The notes below the pieces were generated by a model. It had not been told where the DNA came from, did no database searches, and was given only the letters and a program-made list of their open reading frames with translations. DNA of 64,000 nucleotides from positions 24,409,000-24,472,999 of the forward strand of contig NW_024040040.1 of assembly GCF_014851395.1 (NCBI RefSeq), written 5' to 3'. This document shows positions 37,456-49,400 of the stretch, one piece after another. A program made the translations under genes and the position numbers. The stretch is from Micropterus salmoides (taxonomy: Eukaryota; Chordata; Actinopteri; Centrarchiformes; Centrarchidae). Numbering within the stretch: the first letter of the stretch is position 1; each line of letters begins with the position of its first letter.

Positions 37456-40400
37456 CCTCCTGCATTCATTGAACCACCACATGACGTTAGTTAACTACTT
37501 CTAGATGCAATTCAATATACCAACAATGCTGTTACAGTTCCGTTAATGATAACGTATATGCTGTTTTCACTCACCAGGTAACGTTACGACAGCATCAGCC
37601 TCATCTGGCTCGTTTTCTGTTGTTTCAGTAACCATAACGTTCGTGTCATCTGCTGCAGCCGCGGTGTCACCACCCGGAGCGGCAGCAGCTTCAGCCGCAT
37701 TTGTGTTGTTTGGTGGGTGACGTCAGATCCCAGTCACAGGCCACAGAAGCAGCAAATGTCAGTTCAGAGCTTCACAACACAGACAGGGTGAATTTATGAA
37801 TGAACGTGTGAAAGTTCTGTCACAAAACGATGTTGTTACGTATAATCTCGCTATTTTAAGTGGGTATACGGAAATCCGTGACCGTTCCTAGTGGGTATAC
37901 GGCGTATACCTGCTTATCACGTAGACTACACCACTGAAAACGTTCACTCATCACACGGCAGCTGCCTGGGCTCCTTCAGCAAAGAATTGATTAGTTCAGG
38001 ACTCAACTGTGGGTCTGTTTGAGTAGTTCATTTGTCATGTGACAGCTCGGCTACAGGGCTGTGGTAAGCAGGCAGCACAGGAAACAGAACTGATTAGTTC
38101 ATGACTCATAGCAACTGTGGGTCTCTAGGTTTGAGTCATTCATTTGTCACGTGACAGCTACTGTGGAGCAGGAATGAACTAATCGTTCACCGCTCACATG
38201 GGTCCTCCTCAGTCTTTTGTTCATTCGGCAGGCTGAGTGACTGCCAGCTATTTTGTTAATTATGTGTCATTTAATAAAGCATAACATTATTACAGCGCAG
38301 TGATGTTGTGCTAAGTTATAGTTTTAACACAGCTGTACCGTAACTTTAGTCCTGCTAGTGTTTACAGCTAAAAGCTGATGTTCCACTCCACTTCAGTGCC
38401 CTGACAGGGTTCTACCAGGAGCCGAATTACCTCCGAGGTCGTCTCCTCTCCAAAACAAACCGACCCGGTCATTAAAACACTAAAACACAGCCACATAGCG
38501 TCATTAGCGTTAGCCCTGTAAACAGCTAACAGCTGATCCAGGTCCGCCAGAGAACGTAACTCTTACTTTTTATTTATCAACAGAGCCGTGCTGTTTCACA
38601 GCTCCTGATTGGTAAACAACCTGGCCGTGTATGAGAGCGATGTGCTCATGTTTGTTTCTCTGTCTGCAGAATCAGGACCTGATGTGGCCCATTCTGCGTC
38701 CAGACCTGCCAAACTGCTACATTTATATAATGTGTTAATATTTCTTTGCTCCTCTCTCTGTGCTGGAGTTCTTTTAAGAACTTGGTGGCTTGATCCAGAT
38801 TATTATTAAATTGGTTGAATTTTAATAAGTGTGTTTATTGATATAGTGTATCAAGCTTATTACTTCTATATACGCAAATCTGATATTAATATTTTACTCA
38901 TGGATAGGGACGTTAGGCTACTGTATGAATGAGCACTTTAGAGGTAATGATAGTAATTATATACATAAACCTTTATATGGCTGGTCTGGTTGTATACTCA
39001 GGAAAGATTGTGAAAATGGAAGGATTTAGCCAGAGTAGTGGATTGCATATAGACAATATATTTCTGTGGTTTTTATATGGTTTGAATTTGGTTGTGGGCC
39101 CAAAGGGGTGTATATAATGATGATGGAGAGTGATCAAGAGGTGAATTTGTGCATTATACTTGTTATAATGCACAAATTCTCGTTATCATTATACTGTCAA
39201 TTAAAGCAAGCCAGGCAGCCTTCCGTGTTTGAGAATGGCGCTGTTTTTTAATCGCCCACTAGAGGGCTGCAGCGCCACAATAACCAGCCTAGTTCAAATG
39301 AACAAAATGACTCAAAAAAAGAATAGTTAACTGCAACCATGGAGGGGGTAATCATTACAGTGACCAATAACTACAATGTTAAAGTGTACACAGCTATGTG
39401 AGAATTCTTTTGAGACGCGCTTGAAATAATGTTTTTGTGTACTGCAATGCCTGACTAGGTGGAAGTACTGGCAAAACTGAAGATTTATCTCATTTGCAAC
39501 TGCATTTCTTTTAGAGCTTCTTGGGATCGTTGCCTCACTCAGATGGCTTAGAGGCCACGAAAACCTCAAAGGACCAGCTGGACCCTCACAAGCTCAATGT
39601 ACTCATAGGTATGTCTGACTCCTGCACACTAGGGGTGCAACAACTAATCGACATAGTTGACAAAAATTGATTATTAAATTTGTTTCCAACGAATTTAATA
39701 ATCGATTCGTTCATGACGTCATCTGGCCTCCAGAGTGTGGCAGCATTTCACTCTTCACTCAGCAAAAAGGTTGTTAACTGCAGCGTTTGCAAAGCGGAGC
39801 TTTCCTGGAAACATGGAGCATCTGAAGAGGAGGCGCGTAACGTTGTTGCTCTGTGGATGATGAAGACTCATCTCGGTAAGCTAGTTAGCGAGCTAGCTTC
39901 CCATTAAATTATGCCGTGTTGCTTCACACTATAAGTTGTAACATTTTCTATACAGTTTGCTTTGAAAAATTTGATTGTTAATGGCACTGAGAGTAGCACA
40001 TTTATGATACACAACGGCCGCGTTCACATTCATCATAAATGATGCATCGCTCATGGCGACATTCCCAACTGGAGAACGTGTTGCTGCCAAGTGCGCAAGA
40101 TTAGACAACACCGGACAATTTCATACTTTCTAAAGAAGAGAAAACGGTTCTCCTGTCAATGCGTGAGGCGGCGGCTAATCCCCCCCAAACTCCCTTAAAA
40201 AAAGAGTTTTGTGAGTTGTTGAGTTAGGGGAAATATATAAACGTTATTTTATTGTCATGACTGTTAATTAGCTCATGCCTAAAACAACCTCAAGTTTAAT
40301 TTAAAAGCTGATAGCTAAATAAGACACGTGTAATTTTGCAATTCATAATCCGAATAGTCCATTATTCGTTTCAATAATTGATTGATAGATCAACTATCAA

Positions 40401-43400
40401 AATAGTCGTTAGTTGCAGCCCTACTGCACACGATCACTGTTTTTGCTCACTACATGTCAACGGGGTCAGACTAAATAAACAAATATTCTTGTGAAGTAAT
40501 TTATTTATTTAAAAAATACTTTTTATTATTATGCTAAAAGGGCATTTTGCAAGTTATCTTTAATGCATTAATAATGAATTATTCTCATACTGAATGGTTT
40601 CATAAAGCAGCTTCCCAAGATATTAATAGTGGCTCTTGGAGTATACTAGTAATAAATTACTAATATGCTGAAATGCTAATAAAAATATTCAGGGAACACA
40701 TTTAAAATATATTTAAACTGTTCTTCAAGTATAGCACAAAGGGGTATTTTAAGTTAAATTTAAAGAAGTATATTTAAATTACAGTAAAGGTACTTAAAGT
40801 AGGTCCATTTTAACACGACTAAGTATATTAAAATTAGGGCTGGACGATGTGGCCAAAAATATTATCACGATAAAAAGTTTCATGTCTTTCGATATCGATC
40901 ATTATCGTGATAAGTATCAAATCGTTATTTCTTTCAAGTTCAAAGGCAGAATTTTCTCCTGAGTGGAAGTTGAAGAAACCGGTTTTAAGCTTTTTTCAGT
41001 CCTTTTTCCTCAACAAAATAAACATCTTATTAAATAAATTAAGTCATAATTCAGGTATGATTCAAGTGAATCAAATCAAACATTTATTGAATATTTATTG
41101 AACATTTGTTATATTGTTATTGGAGAAAAAAAATTATATTGTGATAATTATTGTTACTATTTTATTGTCCAGCCCTAATTAAAATATATTGCAATTATCT
41201 TAAAGTTGACTAAAATGACACTTGACATACTGTATGCTGAAGTAAATGGGGAAACAAAACAAAGTGGCGGACCCTGCCACACAACAGTATTCCAGCCATG
41301 ATATGTGTGTCAGTAACGTTAAATGACTTGCCGATGGACATTCAGCTTACTCGTTCACCAGGACATGCTGTTTTTGTGATGTTATCTGTAGCAGCTGGAG
41401 AGCTATTAATACCGTCCTCTCTGCATGTTAGAAGGCCTGGATGAATGGAGAGGTGAGGGCTCTGTCCAGAGCCAAAAAAGCTGCTTTTCGGTCAGGTGAT
41501 AAAGAAGCTTACGGAGACATCAGCTAAGACTGGAGAGAGACCTCAACAACACCAAAGATATGTGGCAGGCCATCAAAAACATCACAGGCTACAAAATCAG
41601 GAGCTCCCCCATCACGTGGGGCCATATTACCAGATGAACTTAACACCTTTTATGCTTTTATCCACAGCAGTAATAAAAACCTGAGCCAATCAGCTAGTTG
41701 ATGTTATTAATGACATTTTAAACATCTCACTGTCTCAGGAGAGGGTTCCCACCTGCTGCAAGATAGCCAACATTGTTCCTGTACCTAAAAAGTCAGCAGT
41801 GTCTGGTCTGAACGACTACCGCCCTGTGGCTCTCACCCTTATTCTGATGAAGTCCTTTGAGAAACTGTTCAAGTTAGAAGCTAACATGTTAGGATCGCAG
41901 CAGCAACAGTAGTGACAGTATACTAACCCACAACGTAGCTAACACCAGTTGCATACAGGACCTTGGGGCCTGGATGTTGTTACATTTGTGCTTTATTAAT
42001 TTTTGTATTTTGTGAAAAATATTCGTAAGTGGGAGAAGTCTGCGTGTTGAAGTATCCTTGGGCAAGATGCTGAAGCCCAAATTGCTCCTGTGAATGTGTT
42101 CATTTCTGTATCTGTTTCTGATGAGCAGTAGGCACCTTAGCCTCGGCCTCAGTGTATGAATGTGTGTTAATGGGTGAGTGTGACGTCGTGTGAAGTGCTT
42201 TGAGTAGTCAGAAGACTAGAAAGGTGCTACTCAAGGACAGACCATTTAGCATTTACAGCCTGCATACTGCATAAAGCAGTAACATCAGCATTGTATCATC
42301 TAGTCAATCAGCAGCCTGATATACAAGAGCCAGACTGAACAACCATCACATGAGCCTCCTGCTGAAGTCTCCTTCTTATCTAATGTACGTAATGAACACA
42401 CTTCCTGTCCTGCACCATAGTTTGTAGACTGAGCCACCAAACAAACGTTTATCAGGGGAAAGTGCTAACTTCCATTTGCAGGCTACAAAGAAAATTAGCT
42501 GTTCAGCTGCAGCACATAAAAGAGGTCATATTATGTTTTTTAGCTTTTTCCCTCTTCTTTATTGAGTTATATATCTTTTTTTGTGCATGTAATAGGTTTG
42601 CAAATTGAAAAAGGCCAATGTCCACTCCAAAGGCAGTTCCCATCTCCCACAGAAAACTCGGCTCTGAACTGCCAGAAAACAGCTTGTTTGTGACGACACA
42701 GGGATGAAAGCAAAATGCGTGTCATAATGTTAATGCTTGCCAAGCGGCTACACTGACATGCCCTCAAAAACACCGGTGGGAAAACGCTGAGCTGCAGCAC
42801 CCACCTCTCCTCTCCCTTCCAAACACTAGCTACCCTCCAGGCAGTCAAAGTTGTTACTGTGATGTAGAGACAGAGCTCAGTTAAAACTTTATGGATGAAA
42901 AATACTTTTGTTACAGATTAATAACTCACCACTCTGAAACTCTTGCTCCAGTCCATGTTGCTAAGCTGGTAACAGGAACATGTACAGCTGAAGCGAAGCC
43001 GTGTTTACTGGCTTCTCACGACTTGCCCTTCTCTGCTTCTCATTGGCTAGTAGTCCTTAACTACGAACTGCGCATGTGCAACTCCCAACAAAGATCATGT
43101 AGAGGCAAGATGTATCACTCCATAGCTAAAACAAAGCGTTCAACACACAGGGTGAAAAGAGGAGCTGCAGCAATGTGCTGTATGACAAAAATATGGTGTT
43201 TTTTGAAAATGAAACCATGTTAACCTGTTCTGGTACAACCCCTAAATAAGATTTTGAACCTGAAAATGAGCATAATACCACCTCTTTAAAAATAATGTAA
43301 CGTTGCTGCTGTCAATCAAACACAGACACCCCCCTCCAACTGGCTGAGACGGACAGCATTTCTGATATTTTTCTTCCTTTTAATGATGACAAATATAATA

Positions 43401-46400
43401 TATTTTAAAAAACATGTGACATTCTTTATGATATAATTTCAGCTGGACTTTCAGAGGTCCAACTGTCAGATCGCTGACGTAATTGCTGACGTAATCTGCA
43501 CTCTGCGCATGCGTTGGCGTCTGTAGCCACCTGTCGGAAGCTCCATCTTAAACCGAACTCTTATCCAGTTTTAATCCACTCTTTTTTGTTACATTTTTTA
43601 TATCCTTTTTATTTAACTTAAGTTTTTAACTTAAGTTTTACATGGGTTAAGGATTTTAGTCATCCGACATGGATTTTAAGCTAGATGACCGTAAAAACGC
43701 GATCAACGCTTCTGATCGCAACAAAGCTCCGGTGACTATGCTAGCCGAGATAACTCCCATGAGGACTGCACACTCCTTAAGAAAGCAAACAAGAAGTTTG
43801 CTGACCTTATGGAAGACATCCGACGACTTTCAGAGGAACTCAAAGAGAAAGATTCCCTGCTGACTGGCTTTATGGATGTGGCTTCAGTACAAGCCAAACA
43901 GATTGTTTCTCTTAGCGCAACCGCTAACATCCAGGACACCGTGTTTTGGGACCCCTCTAGCCTTCCGAGGCTTTCATCCTGCTCGACTCCGAAGCATCAG
44001 TCAACCTGGGCTGAAGTGGTGGTCCGTGGCTTTAAGAGAGGCTCGGATGGGGCTGCCTCTCCTCCACACATCGGCCTCTCCAACCGCTGTGCAGCCTTGT
44101 CTAACGACACTCTGCAGCTTCGAGTCTCCCTGATACGGATCTCTTTCGGCGCACAGTGCCTGCCGACACTGTTGCATCTCCTCCACCGGCTACATCTTCT
44201 GCACTGGGCCACCGGTCTGCCGCTGGGCCTGATCGGCGTCCGTCATCCCGGTAAAAAACCTCTGCTTCCCGACGTAGGATCCTGAAGGAGGCTGTGCTCA
44301 GACGCTCCGGAGGCCGTCTCTACCCTGCACCGTCGGGTAGCCCTTCTCTCAGGTCTGTTACTGCTACTCCAACACAACACTCGGCAGCTCACACACTCCA
44401 TCCTCAGTCCGCACGCAGTGTTGATGCAGATACTGCTCAGTCCTGCCCTGGAACCCCACAACCGGCATCTCCTCGTCCTCTTTTCTCCCCAACCACACTA
44501 ATAATTGGTGACTCCATAACAGAGTTCTCACTCTTAAACTCGGAGGGCTGCAACCTATCATATTTGTTATAATTTATCGCCCCCCAAAACCGCCTGGAGG
44601 ATTTTTATCAGAACTTCCTGAATTTTTATCTACTCTGGTTTTAAATTATGACAGAATTGTTCTTTGTGGCGATTTTAATATTCATGTTGATGACCCCAAC
44701 AATGTTAATGTAACTAACTTTTTAAATATGGCCACTTCTTTTAACTTCAAACAACATGTCAAAGGGCAAACACATAACCGTGGTCATACACTGGACTTGG
44801 TTTTTACCCTGGGTGTCAGCATTTCCTCTGTGGAATTAGTGGACATGACCATATCTGACCACAGATGTATTGTTTTTAGCTGCGATTCGCCTGTTACTCA
44901 TGCCACCTCACCAAGCTCCGTGTGTTCTCGCTTCTTTAATGAACAAAGTGTTTCAAAGTTTTGCGCATTCTTTCAGAGTCAAAGCCAACACCTGTCTGAT
45001 TCCAACACCAACAATCTGGTCGATCACTTCAATCATATCTGCTTGTCGTCACTAAATATTACTGCTCCTCTAAAGGTTAGGCCTACGTCTAAAGCTAGTA
45101 AGCAACCCTGGATAAATGACAGCATTCGCAGCCTAAAAAGGGAATGCAGGAAAGCAGAGCGCAGATGGAAAAAATCCAGTCTCCAAGTCCATTACCTCAG
45201 TCTGAAGGATTTATTAATTAACTACAATAACATGGTTAAGGATGCGAGAACACACTATTTTTCTGAACTCATTACTACACATAAACACAATCCCAGGTTT
45301 CTGTTTAAGACTGTGGATCAGCTGGTAAACCCAACCCCTCCTTGTGCCTCAGCTGGAAGTAATGATGACTGTGAATTGTTTTTATCTTATTTTACCAATA
45401 AGGTGGTGTCAATCAGAGCCTCTATTACCCCCGCGGCCTCTTATTTAGAGGTTCCTCACCAGCAACAAGAGAGTTTTAACCAGTTTTATCCCATCGACTT
45501 GTCTGAGCTTTTGAAAACAGTAACACAAATGAGAGTGTCCTCCAGCCTACTTGATGTAATACCTACAACGTTTTACTGAAAGTAATAGATTCTGTTGGGC
45601 CCCATTTGATCTCTGTTTTCAACAGCTCCCTATCTACTGGTTGTGTCCCTGATTATTTTTAAACGGCTTGCGTGAACCCACTTTTAAAGAAACCTGGTTT
45701 AGATCCCTCAATCCTACATAATTTTAGACCAATTTCAAAACTTCCTTTTATTGCAAAGATACTAGAAAGAATTGTGTCCAAACAGCTGCTCACTGTACTG
45801 GAAAATAACAAAATATTTGAAAAGTTTCAGTCTGGTTTTAGGAAGTACCACAGCACTGAGACTGCCCTGCTTAAAGTCACCAATGACCTTTTAATGTCTG
45901 CTGATGAAGGCATGTGCTCAGTCCTTGTACTCCTGGACCTTAGCGCTGCTTTTGACACCATTGATCACAACATCATGTTAGACAGACTGAGGCACTGGGT
46001 GGGGATCTCTGGTACTGCCCTAGAATGGTTTTCATCCTACCTGTCAAATAGGAAGTTTTGCGTGTCTGTAAACAACTATGTCTCCTCGTTCTGTCCAGTT
46101 AAATATGGTGTGCCTCAGGGGTCGGTCTTAGGACCCATTTTTTTCCCTTTGTATCTGCTTCCCCTTGGACATATTATCCATAAACATGGCATTTCTTTTC
46201 ATATTTATGCTGATGACATACAAATATACTTGCCCGTCAGATCCACAGACCCTGGAATGCTGAGTTCACTTAACAACTGCCTTTGTGAAGTTAAAAAATG
46301 GATGTCAAATAATTTCCTCCAGCTGAACTCAGACAAAACAGAAATCCTGGTCATTGGGTCCCAGCAGATGGCAGTTCGCTAGTAAATCACATTAAGCCTG

Positions 46401-49400
46401 TGGCAAAGAACCTTGGTGTTTGGTTTGATAGTAATTTAAATTTCGAGCAGCACACCACAAAGCTTGTTCAATCATGTTTTTATCAACTTAGAAATATAGC
46501 TAAAATTCGATCTATGTTAACTTTTAAGGACACCGAGACCATTTTACATCCTGGATTATTGCAACAACCTTTTCACCTGTTTAACACAAAAATCTATTGA
46601 TCGACTCCAGACTGTCCAGAACTCAGCTGCCAGGCTTTTAACCAGAACAAAGAAATATGACCACATTACTCCTATTTTAGCTTCATTACACTGGCTCCCA
46701 GTATGTTTTAGAATTGACTTTAAAATTCTATTGATCACTTTTAAAGCTCTTCATGGCCTCTCGCCGTGTTATATTTCTGACCTTTTAGTCCCATACACAC
46801 CAGCACGCACCTTGAGATCCTCGGGCAGAGGTCTGTTGTCTGTTCCAGAGTCTCGACTGAAAACTAAAGGGGACAGAGCGTTTGCTGTCAGGGTCCCGAG
46901 GCTCTGGAACAGCCTGCCCGAGGAAATCAGGTCAGCTGAGTCAGTGAACTCTTTTAAGTCCCTTCTTAAAACATACTTTTATAGGAGAGCCTTTCCCGAT
47001 CTTATTTGACTTTATTTTATCCCTTTTATTTTATTGTATTTTACTAATTTTATATTTATCTGTATTTTAGTCTTTTCAATGTTTTCATGCTTTTATCTTG
47101 TATTGTTTTTTGTATTATTGTCTCTTGGGTATTATTGTCTTTACACTTGTTAAAGCACTTTGTAACTTGTTTTTGAAAAGTGCTCTACAAATAAGGATTA
47201 TTATTACATAATCAACTAACATTGTCTCTAAAGAAAATGAACAGGCCTTTCACTTTAAGAACCCCTTCCACTTCATATCTCCAGAACAATAAATTATACT
47301 GAGGACCTTATACTGTAGCTGTACTGTCACATATTAAGCTATTTAATGAGCTGATTAATGATGGTAATTATGGAGGCACATTAGGCACTGTTTTACTCAT
47401 GTAAATGCTGAATGAGGCAAATGAGGCACTTGACACCTACTGACCCCCCCACCCCTAAACACACACACAGGATACTATAAACTGTTTATAATGGGACAGA
47501 GCACAGACATGCTTTATGGGGCAGTAATATCATTTAACCCTGCTGTCCTTCTCATGTTCCATCTCAGCCTCACTCATGAACAAGCCCCTGAATTCCTGTA
47601 CTGAACTCAGGTTTATCCACTTCTCAGAAGGTCGGTGATTTGATCCCTGGCTCCTCCAGTCTGCATGTCGAAGTTTCCTTTTTGCAAGATACTGAAAATT
47701 GCAAAATTGCTGTTCCATCTGTGTGTGAATGTTTATTTCAGTTCTGATCAGCAGTTGGCACCTTAGCCTCTGCCATCAGTGTATGAATGTGTGTGAATGG
47801 GTAAAGATGACTTGGTGTGAAGAGCTTTGAGTGGTCAGAAGACTAGAAAGGCGCTATACAAATACGACTATTTACTTGAACTCCCTCACTTGGGGCAGCA
47901 ACTCACTCCCAACCCAGAGTGGGTAGCACACTGTTTAGTTTGAGCCTCTGTTATAAAAGCAGATGGATGTTCCATAGACATTGTTATTGTATTGTTCTGC
48001 TAGCTGTCTTTTATAGACCTTTCTTTAAGATTCCCTACCAGAATTCATTGATGCGCACTCACAGTCTCTTCAGTCTTTAACAATAAGTGGCAGGGTGAAG
48101 GAGCAATGTTAGCCTGGTTTCTGTGTACTTGTCTATTTTGTCTTGTTCTGGACATCCAGAGATGTCATCTTGTCATTTATTGGGCGTCTTGGCTATGTAA
48201 TTATGAGGTCTGCTGCTCTTATGGGTTTATGTACGTAGAGCGGTGAGACACTTCAAAAGGAAACAGCTAATTCAGCTGTTTCCTCACTGCCTTCATGCAC
48301 AGCTCTGCACTTAAAATATATGTTTGTGGGATGTGGTAACCTCTACATCTGCAGAGAGTTTGAACAGAAAGAAAGTTCTTCAGACCTCATGGTGTCACAC
48401 TTGAAGCCCTGCAGAGAACATAGATGAATCTAGGTTAAAAGGAAGACCAGGTTCAAAGTGAACACCAAGTCAAGAGCCACCTGACTTAAGTTACTTCCCA
48501 GGATATTGTTTTGGATTAACGAACGAAAAGACATTTCAGACACACAGAGAGGTCTCAGTTATGTTGATGAATCTGTGAAGCAGCATAGATTACAATGATA
48601 GCAGAGAAAATAGGGTGTTTGAAATTCTTTTCAGCTAAGATGATCATTGGATGGCAGGAAAGCCTGCACACAGAACCAGTTGACATCACTGGATTGTAGT
48701 TTGTAGGTGGAGCCTTAGTGTGATGATGAAATAGACTGACAGTTGTCCTTAAACTAAAAACTTCATTTAGACACAACAATGCTTTGAGCTGAACGTTACA
48801 TGCTAACATGTTGATGGTAAGCAGGTTTACCACAGTTAACATCTTTGTTTAGCATGTTAGCATGCAAAAATGGGAACTAATCCATGCTCGTCACACTCGC
48901 GACTGAGACAGTGGAGAAGCTGCGTGCCTGAGTATCGGTAAAACAACAATAAATGGATGGTCGAATGGTCGGGAACGGATGTTAATTTTTTCCTGGAAGT
49001 AAATTTTTTTTTAACCTGAAATTCGGATGTACCCTACTCGTCTCGTCAAAATATGGTCATGTCCGGTGTCTGGTTGCAAAACTGGAGACAAACCAACAAG
49101 TGACGTCACAGCGGCTACATCCACTTATTTTATACAGTCTGTGGTCACAAGGCAACAAGCGGCAGATCTGTGCTAACGTTAGCTGGCTGCTCCTGCCCTG
49201 CATCACTATAGGCTAGTAGAAACAATCCACTTCACATTTGCTTTGTACTGTTCCATTATTTCCTGCAAAATCAACACTTTGACATAATACTGGTGGAACA
49301 CAGGATAGTAATATGGATCGTGTTAGCTGGTGAAGTCATATAGAAAGCCATACAACTATAGTATTTTGCACGTTAGCAACTGGTCGGGGTTAACAGGTGA

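Larger units (their letters stand above)
34877..37937. mobile_element. DNA-transposon-like element with gtggtgtagtcta ends, carrying nested repeats
   Basis: The left end 'gtggtgtagtctag' (34877) is mirrored by 'tagactacaccac' ending at 37937. The right end carries the 'gtgggtatacgg' repeats that I recall from a fish repeat with these termini. Inside lie a further fragment starting 'ccagtggtcactaataggcg' (about 35030), LTR-like copy B (35440-36950) and a CA microsatellite. No coding sequence recognised. No clean target duplication was seen. Confidence 0.45.
34715..38240. mobile_element. Repeat rich in TGAACG words, split by a 'gtggtgtagtcta' element
   Basis: Left part 34715-34860 ('cattcaatgaacgtttcgtt') and right part 37940-38240 ('gaatgaactaatcgttcacc', with a near-duplicate 'ctgattagttcatgactcat' block at about 37985 and 38090) share the same word content. 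They would be contiguous without the block at 34877-37937. A hAT-like origin is a guess. Confidence 0.35.
43440..47215 (+). mobile_element. L2-type LINE, nearly full-length but internally deleted, copy 2
   Basis: In order it holds an ORF1-like region, the C-terminal half of an apurinic endonuclease, a linker, reverse transcriptase, and the C-terminal blocks. It ends in the tail 'gtgctctacaaataaggatt' followed by ATT repeats (end near 47205-47215). It is in sense with the host gene and closely related in RT wording to the copy at 20113-22150. Several frame changes and a deletion at the ORF1/endonuclease join make it inactive. Confidence 0.82.

Noticed and set aside
37267..37494. Open frame with a long Thr-His repeat
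   Set aside because: It is translation of an AC microsatellite.
39550..39610. Possible additional collagen exon (frame reading RGHENLKGPAGPSQAQ)
   Set aside because: Only two consecutive Gly triplets; other positions that should be Gly are Asn and Gln. The length between possible AG and GT sites is not 45 or 54 bp in phase.
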